Below, piece by piece: positions 21,398 through 32,816 of a DNA stretch of 64,000 nt. Source of the stretch: Paracyclopina nana (Eukaryota > Arthropoda > Copepoda > Cyclopoida > Cyclopettidae). A program made the translations under genes and the position numbers. The notes below the pieces were generated by a model that was given only the letters and a program-made list of their open reading frames with translations, was not told where the DNA came from and made no database searches. The stretch is taken from assembly GCA_019096065.1 (NCBI GenBank), contig JAGUCH010000006.1, positions 4,236,001 through 4,300,000 on the forward strand, in the 5' to 3' direction. Position 1 is the first letter of the stretch, and every line of letters begins with the position of its first letter.

Positions 21398-24224
21398 CCC
21401 TCTTTCTGCATCGATTAGTGCGCAATAAAATTCACAATTAAGGCGGCATAGATCATCTTGAGGCGGCCTATCTAATGAGAACGCAAATTAGTAAATTGCA
21501 TCGGTTTTGTGTCTAGAATTCCTCGCATCGCATCGAAGCAATTCATGTTAACTCATATACGTATATTAATCGTTTTGTAGGTGAGTGTTTTATCGACAAA
21601 GAAGAGCAACGTGTTTGCTGTCATACATTCACTTTCCAGGCCTCTTGTTGAGTTGAGTAATTACACAGTACTCCATTAAATAAATATTCTACCACTATAG
21701 TACACATTTCAGCAAGGATCCATTACAAATTCTACCGCGCAACTTTGATGTAGTGCTGAAAAAGTGTCCCATCACGAAGGTCCATGAGTAAGGCTTCATT
21801 TGCTTGCCAGATTAGAATTGGTATTTGCTCCTTTTTTCTATATCAAATATGACAGAAAGAAACTTTTTCTAGTACATGAACTATAGGGCGTTCTCATATC
21901 GCAGTCTGGTCTAACCAAAACAGATTTTAGTTAAGCCATACTGATTTTGCTTGAAGGCCTTTATGGTAAATAATTAATTTTCCCGAGTGCATTCACCCTA
22001 CGTATAAAAAACCTGCTCCAAACATGCTTTGCTTTTCATTAGTACAATTACGAAGGCCTCCTAGTGTGATCCACCTTTATTTCCACCGTAGAATTGATGA
22101 AAGCGCCACAAATTGGCCCGGATAGGCCTTATGCCATAATGGTCCACATGCACGGCGTAAAACATACAAAGTGGCTGAATGCCAAAGTTGGTTTGGTAAT
22201 CCAATATCGCAGCAGCTATCTCGAGGAGCAGGGAAAAAAGAGTGCAAATGTGGCTTGGTAATCTAATTTATCTTCCGGAACCCGAATTTCTCCAATTTAT
22301 TCCTAAAAGTGCCATAAAAATGGTAGAAGCAAGAATTGCGAGGAGGAAATCTCCACAGTTCCCGCGTAACATCAAGATACGATTACTACACATTTTCGCG
22401 CAAAAATGGGCGAGCGGCTTGCAAACGCGAGCGCAAAGGGAGCAAAAAGATCCCATATGATGATGAGAAAAAAGGCCCATCGAGTCCCATTTTCTGTGCA
22501 CTTTCAAAGGAGTGGATCGAGTGTCCCGCCAAACCAGGTTACTTGTTACGCACGTCATTTAATTAAAAGAGGCCAAAAAGCTCACGAAAAGCGCCAAAGC
22601 ACGCTAGATTGCTACCATAAAGCGCGACGCTACTCGCGATTGTGTATCTTTGCCCGGGGCTCAGAATCACGTGAATGTTCAAGTGATATTCCGATGCTTT
22701 GTGAGGGACGAAGACCAAGTTGTAAAGGCCACGGGACTCGCACACACACGGACGTAGTAGCACATACGAGCTTTCAAAGGCCGGCCTTTGCTTTGTAGCA
22801 AGGGCTTTTTGCGGTGGTGCGCGTTTAGCCTCTATACAGTCTCTCGCAAGAGGCTTGAGGCCGAAGACTTCTAGCTGCTTTCGAATTCCCAATTCAAATA
22901 AAGGCCACCAAGGTAAGTTAATGCGCGGCGTTTCGACAAGGTCGCGCGGCTCAAAAGGATATTTTTGTCGCCATCAACACGTAAAAAGGTCACGGCTATC
23001 CTAGCACTTAATGGAGCTTTGAGAGGCCCGGGCCAAAAGATCTGGGCTTCATCGAGGCGGTAGCAGCAGCCTTTCACAAAAGAAGGCCAGCCTTGCAAGA
23101 CCAACAGTTAGTTGTGCGCCTTACGTTGCCTTTCTCTTCGGAGCATATTTAACAGATTATGCCATGGATATCAATCAAACCTGGATAAGCTCCAAAACTC
23201 CTTTTTCTTTGCAAGAGTTTTCCCACTCTCATATTTGTTGCTCTTTGTGCTCACAGAGCTGAGATAAGGATCAAAACACTGCGGGAATTTAAAGGGAGCC
23301 GTCATGGTTAATGGAAAGCAGACTTGCTTTTGTGGAGCCTAAGGCAGCAAAAGTTGCTCAGAAAATAAGGCTAATGCAATTACATTTCAGCTTGCAATTA
23401 TTGAGTAATTTGCTCGTGGATGATGGGAATAAAAAAAGCTGAAAGAGTCCATGGCCTCAAAGTTGAAAACTAAAACCTTATTTTTAAAGCTTCATATCAG
23501 ATCCCTCAAAAACTTTTTTAGCGTTAGCCTGGCATAAGTCTGACGTAAAGATATGCAATTTTTACATGTAGTTGGTATTGTAGCCGTTGTTGTTCCATTG
23601 CATACATGTAGTTGGTGAGGCCTTTCCTTTTTAGCCAACATTTAATAAATGGCTGTCACTTTTATAAGCAAAACTATACGTATGTGTGCAATATAAATTA
23701 CCTCTCTTCAAGTCTCATAATTTAGCTGAAAATAATGTAGCTTGGAAGAAACTCGTTGGTTGCTTACAACTTAAGATGTCACGAGGATTTTCATGCACGA
23801 GGCAAGATGATCTATAGTAATAAGGTGAGTTCTTGTCGCTGCTTTACTATAGCACACAGTCTGACTGAGCTGTGGTAGGCTTCAAGACAAAATTTCAATA
23901 GAATTCTGTGGATTTCACTTCCAAAAATTTCCATAACCAGCCTTAAATTATCAAAAAGTGCCCAAATTGCATACTTTTTTAAAAAAGACAGAACTTATCT
24001 AGGAGCTCTGTTGAAGACGCGTGAGATTAGCCTGCTTGCCTCCATGACTGACACGTCACTTGAGCTCACGCGCTATGTAGTAAGAACTACTAGCGCCACC
24101 TAGGCTAAGACAAACAGATTTGGTGATTTTAGCATGCAAAACTTGCGTCAAGAACTCACTTACGAGACCCCCCTGGCACGAGGAAACTTTATTGTGTACA
24201 GGCCAGTTTGTTGCAGTACATATA
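21398..24224. other. Intergenic; one GC-richer block, no gene seen
   Basis: Most is AT-rich. The block from about 22380 to 23110 is visibly richer in GC and CpG and has overlapping open frames on both strands (for example 22563-22892 minus). None shows a domain or a splice-consistent continuation. It may be a transposon remnant or an unrecognised exon. A 13-bp direct repeat ACATGTAGTTGGT occurs near 23564 and 23603. Confidence 0.35.
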
Positions 24225-24613
24225 CAGTCTGACCGTTCAAAATTGGACGGTACGGGAATCTAAACTTTTTGTCACATATTCAATAAATACAGGACTTTTA
24301 AATGATATCGTTGGAAAGATTGAGCCTTTTTCCATCTTTTTTGTATTAGTAGAAAAAGTCAATTTAACAAGAAATAAAACAGGAAAATTCATTGTTCCCA
24401 AGGAAACCCAGAAAATTATCGCGAAAAAACTGATGCATCATTTATTTTTTGCTGTCACGCGGAATTCTCAATAATATTTTTCATTTTGTCAGAAAACAAA
24501 AAAGATGCCCAAAGGTTCAAGCTTTCCAACGATACCCATTAAGCCTCAAAATTCATGAATTCATAACACAAACTTTTGATTCCCGCACCGTCCAATTTTG
24601 AACGGTCAGACGG
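24225..24613. mobile_element. MITE family B (389 bp), Tc1/mariner-like ends, full-length hairpin
   Basis: Ends are CAGTCTGACCGTTCAAAATT (left) and its near-perfect inverse (right, CCGTCTG in place of CAGTCTG), both flanked by TATA/TA. The inverted similarity continues inwards far beyond the TIR: ATCGTTGGAAAG with a following T-rich block appears in both arms. The whole element could therefore fold as one imperfect hairpin. There is no transposase. Confidence 0.87.
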
Positions 24614-26104
24614 TATATAGGGTATACCCTTCTTACAATAGTCCTGATGTATTCTTCGCAATAGCATCACTGCAAATGGATTCTACAATTTTCCATACGT
24701 AGATTCCATGACCACCCTTTTTTCCTTCAGCCCGGATTCTAGAGAGGGAAATGGCAAATCAATTCGTCAATGTGTCCAGATAGTACTTTAGCTTGGGAGA
24801 AAAATGTGCGAAAATCCTCGCGAGCAATTTATTCGCAAGATACTACATCTATGTTAAGGATTTTTTTATCCAGACACCCAAATGTCACTGCCTTTTGAAT
24901 CGTGAAGAAAAATGAGCTCAGGAACTTATTCAGCTCTTGGGTGGCCTTTTTCGTGATTCCTAATGGTACAAGCCAAGCTGTTGTGCATGGATTTTGATTT
25001 GATTTGGATCCGGAATGATCGCTTGATGCAGTGGAATCACTGCAGATGATGCCAAAGTTAGTGCAAAAATGCAGAAAAAAACTACTCCACTTTGGTGCAG
25101 CAGCCGAATGGAATTTGATCACAAAAGATCTTATGGCACAATTTTGAAAAGCCAACAGATCCAATCATGTCTGTGTAATCTCAATTGGAAAGTATTGAGA
25201 AAGAAAGTTTTCCTTTCGTTGGTTGATTGAGAAAGTGGTTGAGAATCGACCATGCACTACCAAAATATTGACATTTTCGCAAGTTTTCTTTATAATACTA
25301 TCGGTGGAGAATTAATGTTCCAGATAATAATGCAGCTATTCTGAAGCCCGAGTTGGAAAATTGCCTAACCCACTTTTCCCCAAAATATATGTGCGCGGCT
25401 ACGAATCCAACTTTTATTGGCTTTGCCGAATGCATATACATATTTCTTAGATATTTGTGCTATGAAGACCGGGCTAAAAATTCAGGCCAGTTTTTTTCTT
25501 CTCGGAAATCCCCAAGAAGAAACCAGCTCATGCATAATAGTTCGTTTATGGTAATTCTGATCCCAAATCGATTCCGCGCGCAAATCGTCGTTCAGCAATC
25601 ATAAAAGAAATGCGATCGTCCCAGTACTTGAGTCGAACCAGTACAACATAGGCCGTAAAGTACATTCTAGATAGCGCGTGAAAAAAGCCTAGATCCTTCA
25701 AAACTAATGTTCATTCCATATCATTCTTTCCTTTCACGCAACCTCAAATTGTATTTTACAATTGCGTTGCGTTTACTAGATCGCAAAAGAAATCGTCATT
25801 TCACCAAACCTCTCTTCAACTATCAATTTATTTTGCGAAAAACGCAGCTTGAAATTTAGATATTTTAGTGACCTTAGTTTTGCCAGCTTTCTAACTGAAC
25901 TGGTAAAACTAAAAGCTAGCGACAGAGCTTTGTTTACTATTTTTATAGTTTTTTTACGCGGGCCACTCGAGCTCTCTAAGTGAACGTAGGAGCTTGTGTA
26001 GTGTCTAAGCCTTTTCTTTTTTACTTCCAGGGGCGCACTTCTCCTTAGTGGTGTTGACCGAGAACTGCGGGTCGAATCCCGAATGCTCTGACGTGGAAAT
26101 CCCT
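24614..26104. other. Intergenic and upstream region of EF-hand gene 2
   Basis: No gene is visible. A splice-acceptor-like sequence (ACTTCCAG) ends near 26031, so a non-coding first exon further upstream is possible. The interval from there to 26104 would then be 5' UTR. Confidence 0.35.
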
Positions 26105-29084
26105 ATGAACACCCCGATCAGGATGTCGGCGATCGTGCTGTTCAACCAACAGCGAGTTCGTGATCGGCAGAAGCGCGAGCAATTGACTGAGGCCTTTCGA
26201 AAGGCTGACAAGAACGGAGACGGCAGATTGAGTGTTGACGAGATCCACGGGATCTACTTGGCCCACGGGATCGATGTTTCAAGAGAAGACGTGCAAAAAA
26301 TCGTTGATTCGGCTGACAAGGACGGCACTGGGCTTTTAACCGAGTCAGAATTCGTCAATAGCCAAGCGGTTGGAGACGTAAGCAAAAATACTAAAACCTT
26401 TTTGAACATATTTATTTGCCACGTAAGAAGCAGTTATTTTTTGTGTTTGAAACTTCAATTTTGGAAGACCATTTTTCAGCTCTATTTTCTCTTATGAACA
26501 GCCTATTTTTTAATTTTTTAAGTTTTGTACCTGGGAAAAAGAATTTGGAAATGACTCATTGATGCTGAAATATCGAGGTGTTGGTGATTTGAGATTCGTT
26601 AAGGTGGTTATCTAAATTTTTTGCCCGGCCTCGGCTAAAAAACCAAAGGCATAATAGGTATGAGTTTTTTGCAAGGACGTGCTTTATAACTCCAACTCCA
26701 GTGCAAGCATTATATCCTCGATGTTAATGTACTTTTCTCTAACTTTTACGGCTCCATAAAAAACCAAAGACCTTTTTGTAGCTTGGTTGCCAGAAATAAG
26801 AAAATGTCATGCAATAACAATGGTGAGAAACAAGGTTGCCTTAATGACTATTCGATTCAATATGCCCACCGACGCAACATAATACTTCTGAAGCCATTTT
26901 TGGAAAGCTTCTAGAACAAGTTTCTATTTGTGTCATGTTTCTAGCTCAAAGTACGGTGAAAATAATTATTTAATCTTTTAGGGCAATTGAGACCTAGTTT
27001 GCTTATCAATTTCTATTTATATCTTGTAAGCCCATAATTACAATAATCAATCAAAACTGGAGATATTCCCTAGGGTTTTAATTGCTGGTAACGTAGCACA
27101 ACAACGGTATAATAATAGAGCACAGTTGTACTGCTAGCTTTCGTGCGTTTATACAATTATTGATGAAGTTCTTTCTTCCACATTAAAATACCATTATTGA
27201 GCCTTCTTTCAAAGTAAATGTTTACCTTGAAATGTCCTTCCATGGATGTAGTACTACTGCCCTCGAATGTTGAATAACTCTGTTCGTGGCAAGGTTTATT
27301 GTATCAAAAATATAGCTTTTGATCCAGGGCCTAGATAAACGCTTTCATTGCACAAGATTGATCAGCTCCCAGTAAAAATATTATGCCGAATGGTGTAGGT
27401 GTGAGTATACTGCCACAAAAGTAATTTGATGTAAAGTTTTTAGCTAGAACCTTGCTTTTTTCTTAGTTTAGAGTTGGAAATGGCTGTATTCAGCTGAAAG
27501 AGCAAAGAGGCTAAAAGCTAACCAGGATTGGAAGTCAACGATTATAGCCTTGATTACACGGCACATATGATGGTTCTCCACATGAAAGCAAACATTTATG
27601 CAGTTGGGTCAACTTACCAAAGGCCTCTCACCTAGCCTGTTTATTAAGCAATGAATCAAGTCAAATATTGGCAAAAGTTATGCACACTAATAACTCTAGT
27701 ACATGAAGTAAGCATGAATTCTAGCCTCCATTTTTCATGGCTACATTCAAGTGCAGCTACAGAGAAGCTTTATTAAAAAAGGAAATGACATTGATATATC
27801 GAAGCTTTCTCGTCGTCGACTGCTCCAAGTTAGCAAAGTTGGCTTCCTTTTGAACTTAAGCATAGCTCACGAGGCATGACACAACCTATCTGCCTCCTTT
27901 TCCTAATTGAATTCATTGCGGGGCCCGAAACGGGCCCATTAAAATATGGCACGATTGAAGTGAAATGTCAATATGCAAGATAAGCTCGCAAATGCAAGCA
28001 ATCTAGAATTTCATCCTTGATATCCCATCTAGCAGAGACAGATCCGATCATTTTTCTCTCACCACTTTCCCGGAAAAAGTTTAAGCCCACGTGAAAATAT
28101 TTGAAAAGATCTTTTTACAAAGTCAAGCTATTTGTTGCCTTGTTCGCCATTTCCGTGTGCAATGAGAAGTAAGACTAATATATAATTAGCCTTATCTTGA
28201 AATCTGATATAAACGCTACGAAGCACATTTTGCTAAAACTCGGAACCAAGATGTCTGTTTTCTCCAACGCTGAAATTGAGGAGGTTTAGTTTACTAGATT
28301 ATTTATGTTCCGGCTGTTTATTGCAAGCAATAGTTACCCAGTAATTATCAGCTGTTGCTGACCCCTGATACTTTGCACATACTACGATTACTTAGCTAAA
28401 CAAATATTATGGTAACGGTTTCGACTCAAATTATCAGCTAGCTGGAGATCATTTCCAGAATGATTTACACCGCTGCATCAGAATTAATAATATCATCTCA
28501 ACCAAACCTCTGGAATCTAAGTTCGCCTATTTCTATTGGCCGGAGGACAAATGGAGTTCGTATTTTGACATAAGCTGATAAAACATTGCTCGCAGGGACA
28601 ATTTTTCAAGAATCTCCACTTGGTCATTCTTGTCCTCTTTTGAGCCACTTTGAGTATGAAGAATGGTCTTACCCAATGTACAAAATGTAAGCGTAGCAGC
28701 AACAAAAAGATAAAGCAGTCAAGCGAAAATCTGCGAAAGTAAAAAAAGGCAACACTTTTTCCGTCATGTTACTTCCAAAATGTTTCATGGCATCAATTTG
28801 GAAAAGCTTTTTAGAGGGATGACAAAATAATGGTGCTGCTCGTATTCCAGGCAATGGAAGACAAATGCACTGAGGAAAGGCCTAAGCAAGATGCTGCCAA
28901 GCAAGCAGAAATAGCCTTTCGCTTGTATGACAAGGACAAAGATGGTTTCATCACCAAATCCGAGATGGAGAAGCTGTCCAAAAACTTGTCCAAGGAGCAA
29001 ATTGACAAAGTATTTGCAAGATTTGATGCTGACGGTGACGGTCGACTCAGCTACGCCGAATTCAGGAAAATGATGAACAAATAA
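26105..29084 (+). CDS. Four-EF-hand calcium-binding protein, intron-containing paralogue (168 aa, two exons)
   Basis: Exons are 26105-26377 and 28851-29084. The donor is GAC|GTAAGC and the acceptor is ATTCCAG|GCA, phase 0, joining a 91-codon and a 77-codon part. Met1 is ATG 26105. A second in-frame ATG at 26123 aligns with the start of the intronless paralogue and is an equally good candidate (162 aa). All four EF loops are canonical (DKNGDGRLSVDE, DKDGTGLLTESE, DKDKDGFITKSE, DADGDGRLSYAE), so four calcium sites are expected. The 2.47-kb intron falls in the central linker between the EF pairs. It is a cytosolic calcium sensor by family, and no effector is known. AATAAA at 29188-29193 is the likely poly-A signal. 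The LTR retroelement begins only 360 bp downstream. Confidence 0.9.
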
Positions 29085-29187
29085 GAAGTAACTTTTCAAG
29101 CTCAAACCCAGTATATAATTATGTATAGATTAGGCGTTTCAAAACTCCCATCAATTCGTGTTTTCTTTTCATCATCTTGTCGATTAG

Positions 29188-29193
29188 AATAAA
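29188..29193 (+). terminator. AATAAA polyadenylation signal of EF-hand gene 2
   Basis: AATAAA lies about 100 bases after the stop codon of the second EF-hand gene. Confidence 0.6.
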
Positions 29194-29446
29194 TGAATAC
29201 AGCAACACCACCAAGAAAACAGTATTATTTGCTTGATTGATCTCAGCAAGGGCAAATAGTTAATCAGCCTGCATGTAATGAAAAAGCCTGTTTTTCTCGG
29301 AATGGTACATAGTGGTATATACTTGATATTTGGCACCATGGACAGATCCTGAACTCATTGTTTATGATCAGTTCTGTTCCAATATGCATTCCATATGTGC
29401 CTACCAATCTATTTGTTATTGTTTTCCGAAGTTGGCATATACATAC

Positions 29447-29707
29447 TGTTGTATATTTTGGTGTCTATAGCAATACCTTGACTTCTCTCGTACAAAGCCA
29501 CAACTGAGTTTATTTCTCAACCAAGCACTGTATATACAATGTACTGTCAAGGTGAAATCGCATTGTACATCCTGCTAGGTGAAAGTGTGGTTAGGCAGCG
29601 CGGTGAAAGTGTGGTTAGGCAGCGCGGCTCGTACTATGCTACTATACTACTATATTACTGAAGGACGCGCTAGCGCCATGAATGGTGAAAGTTATAAAAA
29701 CATAACA
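29447..29707 (-). repeat. 3' LTR of the Ty3/gypsy element (261 bp)
   Basis: Identical to 35162-35422. It contains an internal 24-bp tandem duplication (GGTGAAAGTGTGGTTAGGCA and four more bases, twice). Confidence 0.96.
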
Positions 29708-29715
29708 TCCCTCCC
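29708..29715 (-). promoter_or_regulatory. Polypurine tract
   Basis: The minus strand reads GGGAGGGA immediately before the 3' LTR. This is the expected plus-strand priming site of an LTR retroelement. Confidence 0.75.
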
Positions 29716-29865
29716 AAGCTAAAGAAAGCTGTTGTTAACAGGGGATGAAGGTATTAACGAAAACCACCACCAAGTCATAAAAGTTAGAAAGTGTAAAGTC
29801 AAACTTCAGGTTTGTCAGGTCAGGTCAAACAGGATAATTATGACCAAGTCATGTTAAGGCAGACA

Positions 29866-30765
29866 TCATTTTTTCTTAGGTCGCCCCCGGCCAGGCTTGT
29901 ATTCTGGCGCCCTGGCTGGTAAAGGCTGGTCTTCTATCAAAACTCGTTGAGCTCTAGCCTGATTGCGTGTCAATGAGCTTGTGGGGTCTCGTCCCCCTCG
30001 GAAGCTGTCACGGAAACGGTTGAGTAGTTTCCTAGGAGAGCCAGGGTTACTTCTTGATGGTAAGTCTGGTGGTTCATCATCTTCAGTGGGTGCATGGGGT
30101 TCATGCACATCGTCATGAATGAGTACCTCCTCCGCAGGTGGAGAGTTCGGTTCTTGCTTAATAGGTGGAGGTGTTGTCGTCATCGGAGAGGCAATACTGG
30201 CAGCTGGTTCCTCTGATTTGAAAGGAATGGGTGCTGGTGGAGGGTCTTGCGGATTCATGATGATAACGTCATCATCTTCAATTGTTATGTAGCCTCCTTT
30301 TGAGCCTGTGTCTGGATGGGCAGGATCTCTGGAAGATGAAGTTTCAGGCAGGGTCTCTGGTAAGTCATTTGTTGCTTGAGCCAGTGGCTTAGAAGGAGTA
30401 GATTTACAGACACGTAATCTGTTTAAATGAACATATCTGGATTTGCTAGTGGAAAGATGTTGAATCAAAGCATTTGTGTCCTGGAGACTCACAATAACAT
30501 AAGGTCCCTCCCACCTTGATCGAATTTTTGGATTGATTTTCAGAAGTTCCGGGCGATCCAACCAAACCAATAACCCTTCTCTAAAGTCTTCTGGCTTGAT
30601 CTTGGCATCATAGAGCTGCTTGTATGAGTCACGATAAGATATGTTGCTTTCCATAGCAACTTGACGGGCAATCTTCATCCGTCTAGCGATTTCACTGATG
30701 TAGTCTTCCCCATAATAGGTTTTGTCAACCAGATTTGGATCCATTAATGGTGTTCTGGGATGCAC
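29866..30765 (-). CDS. pol: pol segment 3: integrase C-terminus plus acidic/proline-rich tail with AT-hook
   Basis: This is the third reading frame of pol and continues the integrase after a one-base frame change near 30770. The first part carries the integrase C-terminal GPY/F-type module (RWEGPYVIVSL near residue 85). A low-complexity region rich in Pro, Asp and Glu follows (about 140-240), then an Arg-rich segment and the final GRGRPKKK, an AT-hook-like DNA-minor-groove motif. The tail also contains short hydrophobic-acidic stretches (YITIEDDD, VIIM) and Lys-containing IKQE and FKSEE motifs resembling SUMO-interaction and SUMO-attachment consensus. It overlaps the end of segment 2. The upstream limit of this frame is not a natural start. 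Confidence 0.88.
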   Translation of the reverse strand: MHPRTPLMDPNLVDKTYYGEDYISEIARRMKIARQVAMESNISYRDSYKQLYDAKIKPEDFREGLLVWLDRPELLKINPKIRSRWEGPYVIVSLQDTNALIQHLSTSKSRYVHLNRLRVCKSTPSKPLAQATNDLPETLPETSSSRDPAHPDTGSKGGYITIEDDDVIIMNPQDPPPAPIPFKSEEPAASIASPMTTTPPPIKQEPNSPPAEEVLIHDDVHEPHAPTEDDEPPDLPSRSNPGSPRKLLNRFRDSFRGGRDPTSSLTRNQARAQRVLIEDQPLPARAPEYKPGRGRPKKK

Positions 30766-32816
30766 GCCAAAAGGAGGAAAAACGGACTCATTTTCGTTGC
30801 CTTACTCACACCACAGTTATAGGAGAGTTGAAGCGCAGGGAGAAGGGGTTCCCATTCCAAAGGAGAAGATGTATCAAGCATCTTCTGCAAGTAACTTATA
30901 ATGTGCTTATTAATAACTTCAGCAGCCGCATTGCACTGAGGGTGGCTAGGGCTGGTTTTGCGCTTGTCTATCTGGAGCAGATCATAAAGCGATTGACTCA
31001 ACTTTGATGTGAATTCTGCCCCTCCATCGGTAATGAGCACAGCTGGCGAGCCGAATCTTGCAATCCATCGATTAAAAATGGCCCCAGCAACAGTGTCAGG
31101 TTGTTTGTTCTCCAGAGCAACAAACTCTGCATACTTGCTAAAAGAATCAGTGATAACCAAAATATACTTCTTTCCATCTGAATCCCTCAAAGGTCCAAAG
31201 AGGTCAGCATGGACCCGCTCCAGGCGGCCCTTTGGTTGCTGGTGGGGCAGCAATTCCACATTTGGCTGTGATTGCTTAGGTTTGGTTCTGTCACATTTCC
31301 AACATGAACTGATGTATTCCTCAACATCAGCCAGTAAACTAGGCCAAAAATACTGCTCGCGAATTCTTTCACTGGTTTTGTAGATGCCCTTGTGCCCAAC
31401 GGCGGCATGCGCAGCACTTATAATGTCAGCATGACAAACAGCCGGTGCTGCCAACACTGACTTGTCCAAAGGCCCACTCTTCACAAACAACAAGTCATTC
31501 TTGACTTCACAAATAGGGCCGTATCTTCTAATAATTCGCTTCAACTCAGGTTGTCTGGGTACAAGTCCTTGTTTGACAAAGGAAAGTAAGGCCGCAACTA
31601 CCAAATCTGTAGATTGTAGCTTCTTCATAGCTGCCATGTCCTCCATGGCCTCAATAGCGACACTGTGGGTTTCACCACCTCGCAAAAGTTCAGGAATATT
31701 CCTCGAACAATAATCAGCAGGGTTCTCTGCTCCTGGACAATACTGCATCGTAAAATTGTGTTCTAACATCTGTTGCTGCAAGCGGTTCAATGTTCTGGAA
31801 TGTGTCTTGTTCAACTTCTCTAATGGCTTATGGTCAGTGTATAACGTAAATGGGTTACCAGTTAAATAAACTGCAAAGTGATCAATTGCCCATGTGCAGG
31901 CTAGCAGTTCTAACAAATACGGAGTGTAGTTCTTCTCATGCTTCTGAAGACCTCTTGAGGCATAACCAATTACTCGTGGACTATTATCTTGATATTGGAT
32001 AAGTACTGCTCCAAGGCCTCCATCATCGGCATCAACAGCACCTTGAGAGGCATCAACATAGAGATGAAAATCTAGGCCGGGTTTGGGATAGGCTAGCACA
32101 GGTTCCATACATAGCATCTTCTTCAGAATCTCAAAAGATTTCATTGCTTTTGGAGGAAGAGGGCCGCCCTTCCATCCACTGTCCTTACAAGTAAGACGAG
32201 ACAATTCCTTTGAATGTCTGCTAAATTGAGGAATACACGCTCTGAAAAAGTTAGTTAGACCCAGAAATTGCCTGATTTCTTTGACATTAGAGGGTGGCTT
32301 CACATTCGATATAGCATCCAATTTCCTTCGATTTGGCTTGTAGCCCTCAGGGGTCAACGTGAAACCCAAGTAAGTGCAAGATTCTGTTCCAAAACTACAT
32401 TTGGGTAAATTCAACTTTAGGTTGGCCTTCCGAAGTCTCGCAAAACATTCTTCAAGGCCCACTAACATGTCTTCATGCCCACTACCCTTGACAAGCACAT
32501 CATCCAGGTATATCAATACACGGGAAGGCGTCAGACCTTGGAAAGCACACATCATCATTCGTTGAAAGGTAAGTGGCATCCCTGTTAAGCCAAAGGGTGC
32601 CCGAATATAGCTGTATTGGCCCTTTCCAGGTATAGTGAAAGCTGTGTAGGGTCTTGAAGATGGTGCCAATTGCATTTGGTGAAATCCGTGTCGAAGATCA
32701 AGCTGCGAAAACAAACGGGTACCTGATGATCCTATGTCATCCAAACATTCAGAAATAAGAGGGAGTCTGTAGCTAGAGGGCTCTGTTTTTGCATTTAGGC
32801 CTCTATAATCCACCAC
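30744..32816 (-). CDS. pol: pol segment 2: reverse transcriptase, RNase H and integrase core
   Basis: An open frame of 690 codons with no natural start. It begins in the middle of the RT domain (VDYRGLN) after a frame change near 32830. The RT polymerase motif YLDD (IYLDDVLVKG) is near residue 104. RNase H follows (LYVDAS, LLELLA, YTDHKPL). Next is an integrase HHCC zinc module (H-x4-H-x29-C-x2-C) and the DDE core, with Asp in HADLFG, Asp in ITDGGAEF and Glu in AAAEVINKH. All catalytic residues seen are intact. The frame ends early, 12 codons past the point where segment 3 takes over. Confidence 0.93.
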   Translation of the reverse strand: MVDYRGLNAKTEPSSYRLPLISECLDDIGSSGTRLFSQLDLRHGFHQMQLAPSSRPYTAFTIPGKGQYSYIRAPFGLTGMPLTFQRMMMCAFQGLTPSRVLIYLDDVLVKGSGHEDMLVGLEECFARLRKANLKLNLPKCSFGTESCTYLGFTLTPEGYKPNRRKLDAISNVKPPSNVKEIRQFLGLTNFFRACIPQFSRHSKELSRLTCKDSGWKGGPLPPKAMKSFEILKKMLCMEPVLAYPKPGLDFHLYVDASQGAVDADDGGLGAVLIQYQDNSPRVIGYASRGLQKHEKNYTPYLLELLACTWAIDHFAVYLTGNPFTLYTDHKPLEKLNKTHSRTLNRLQQQMLEHNFTMQYCPGAENPADYCSRNIPELLRGGETHSVAIEAMEDMAAMKKLQSTDLVVAALLSFVKQGLVPRQPELKRIIRRYGPICEVKNDLLFVKSGPLDKSVLAAPAVCHADIISAAHAAVGHKGIYKTSERIREQYFWPSLLADVEEYISSCWKCDRTKPKQSQPNVELLPHQQPKGRLERVHADLFGPLRDSDGKKYILVITDSFSKYAEFVALENKQPDTVAGAIFNRWIARFGSPAVLITDGGAEFTSKLSQSLYDLLQIDKRKTSPSHPQCNAAAEVINKHIISYLQKMLDTSSPLEWEPLLPALQLSYNCGVSKATKMSPFFLLLACIPEHH

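Noticed and set aside
21470..21900. ATGAGAACGC near 21475 and GCGTTCTCAT near 21888 as ends of a MITE
   Set aside because: Only about 10 bases match and no inner pairing was seen; probably chance, though it resembles family D ends.
22406..22892. Overlapping 130- and 109-codon frames on opposite strands
   Set aside because: Both explained by the locally higher GC content; composition is Arg/Ser/His-rich and neither resembles a known protein.
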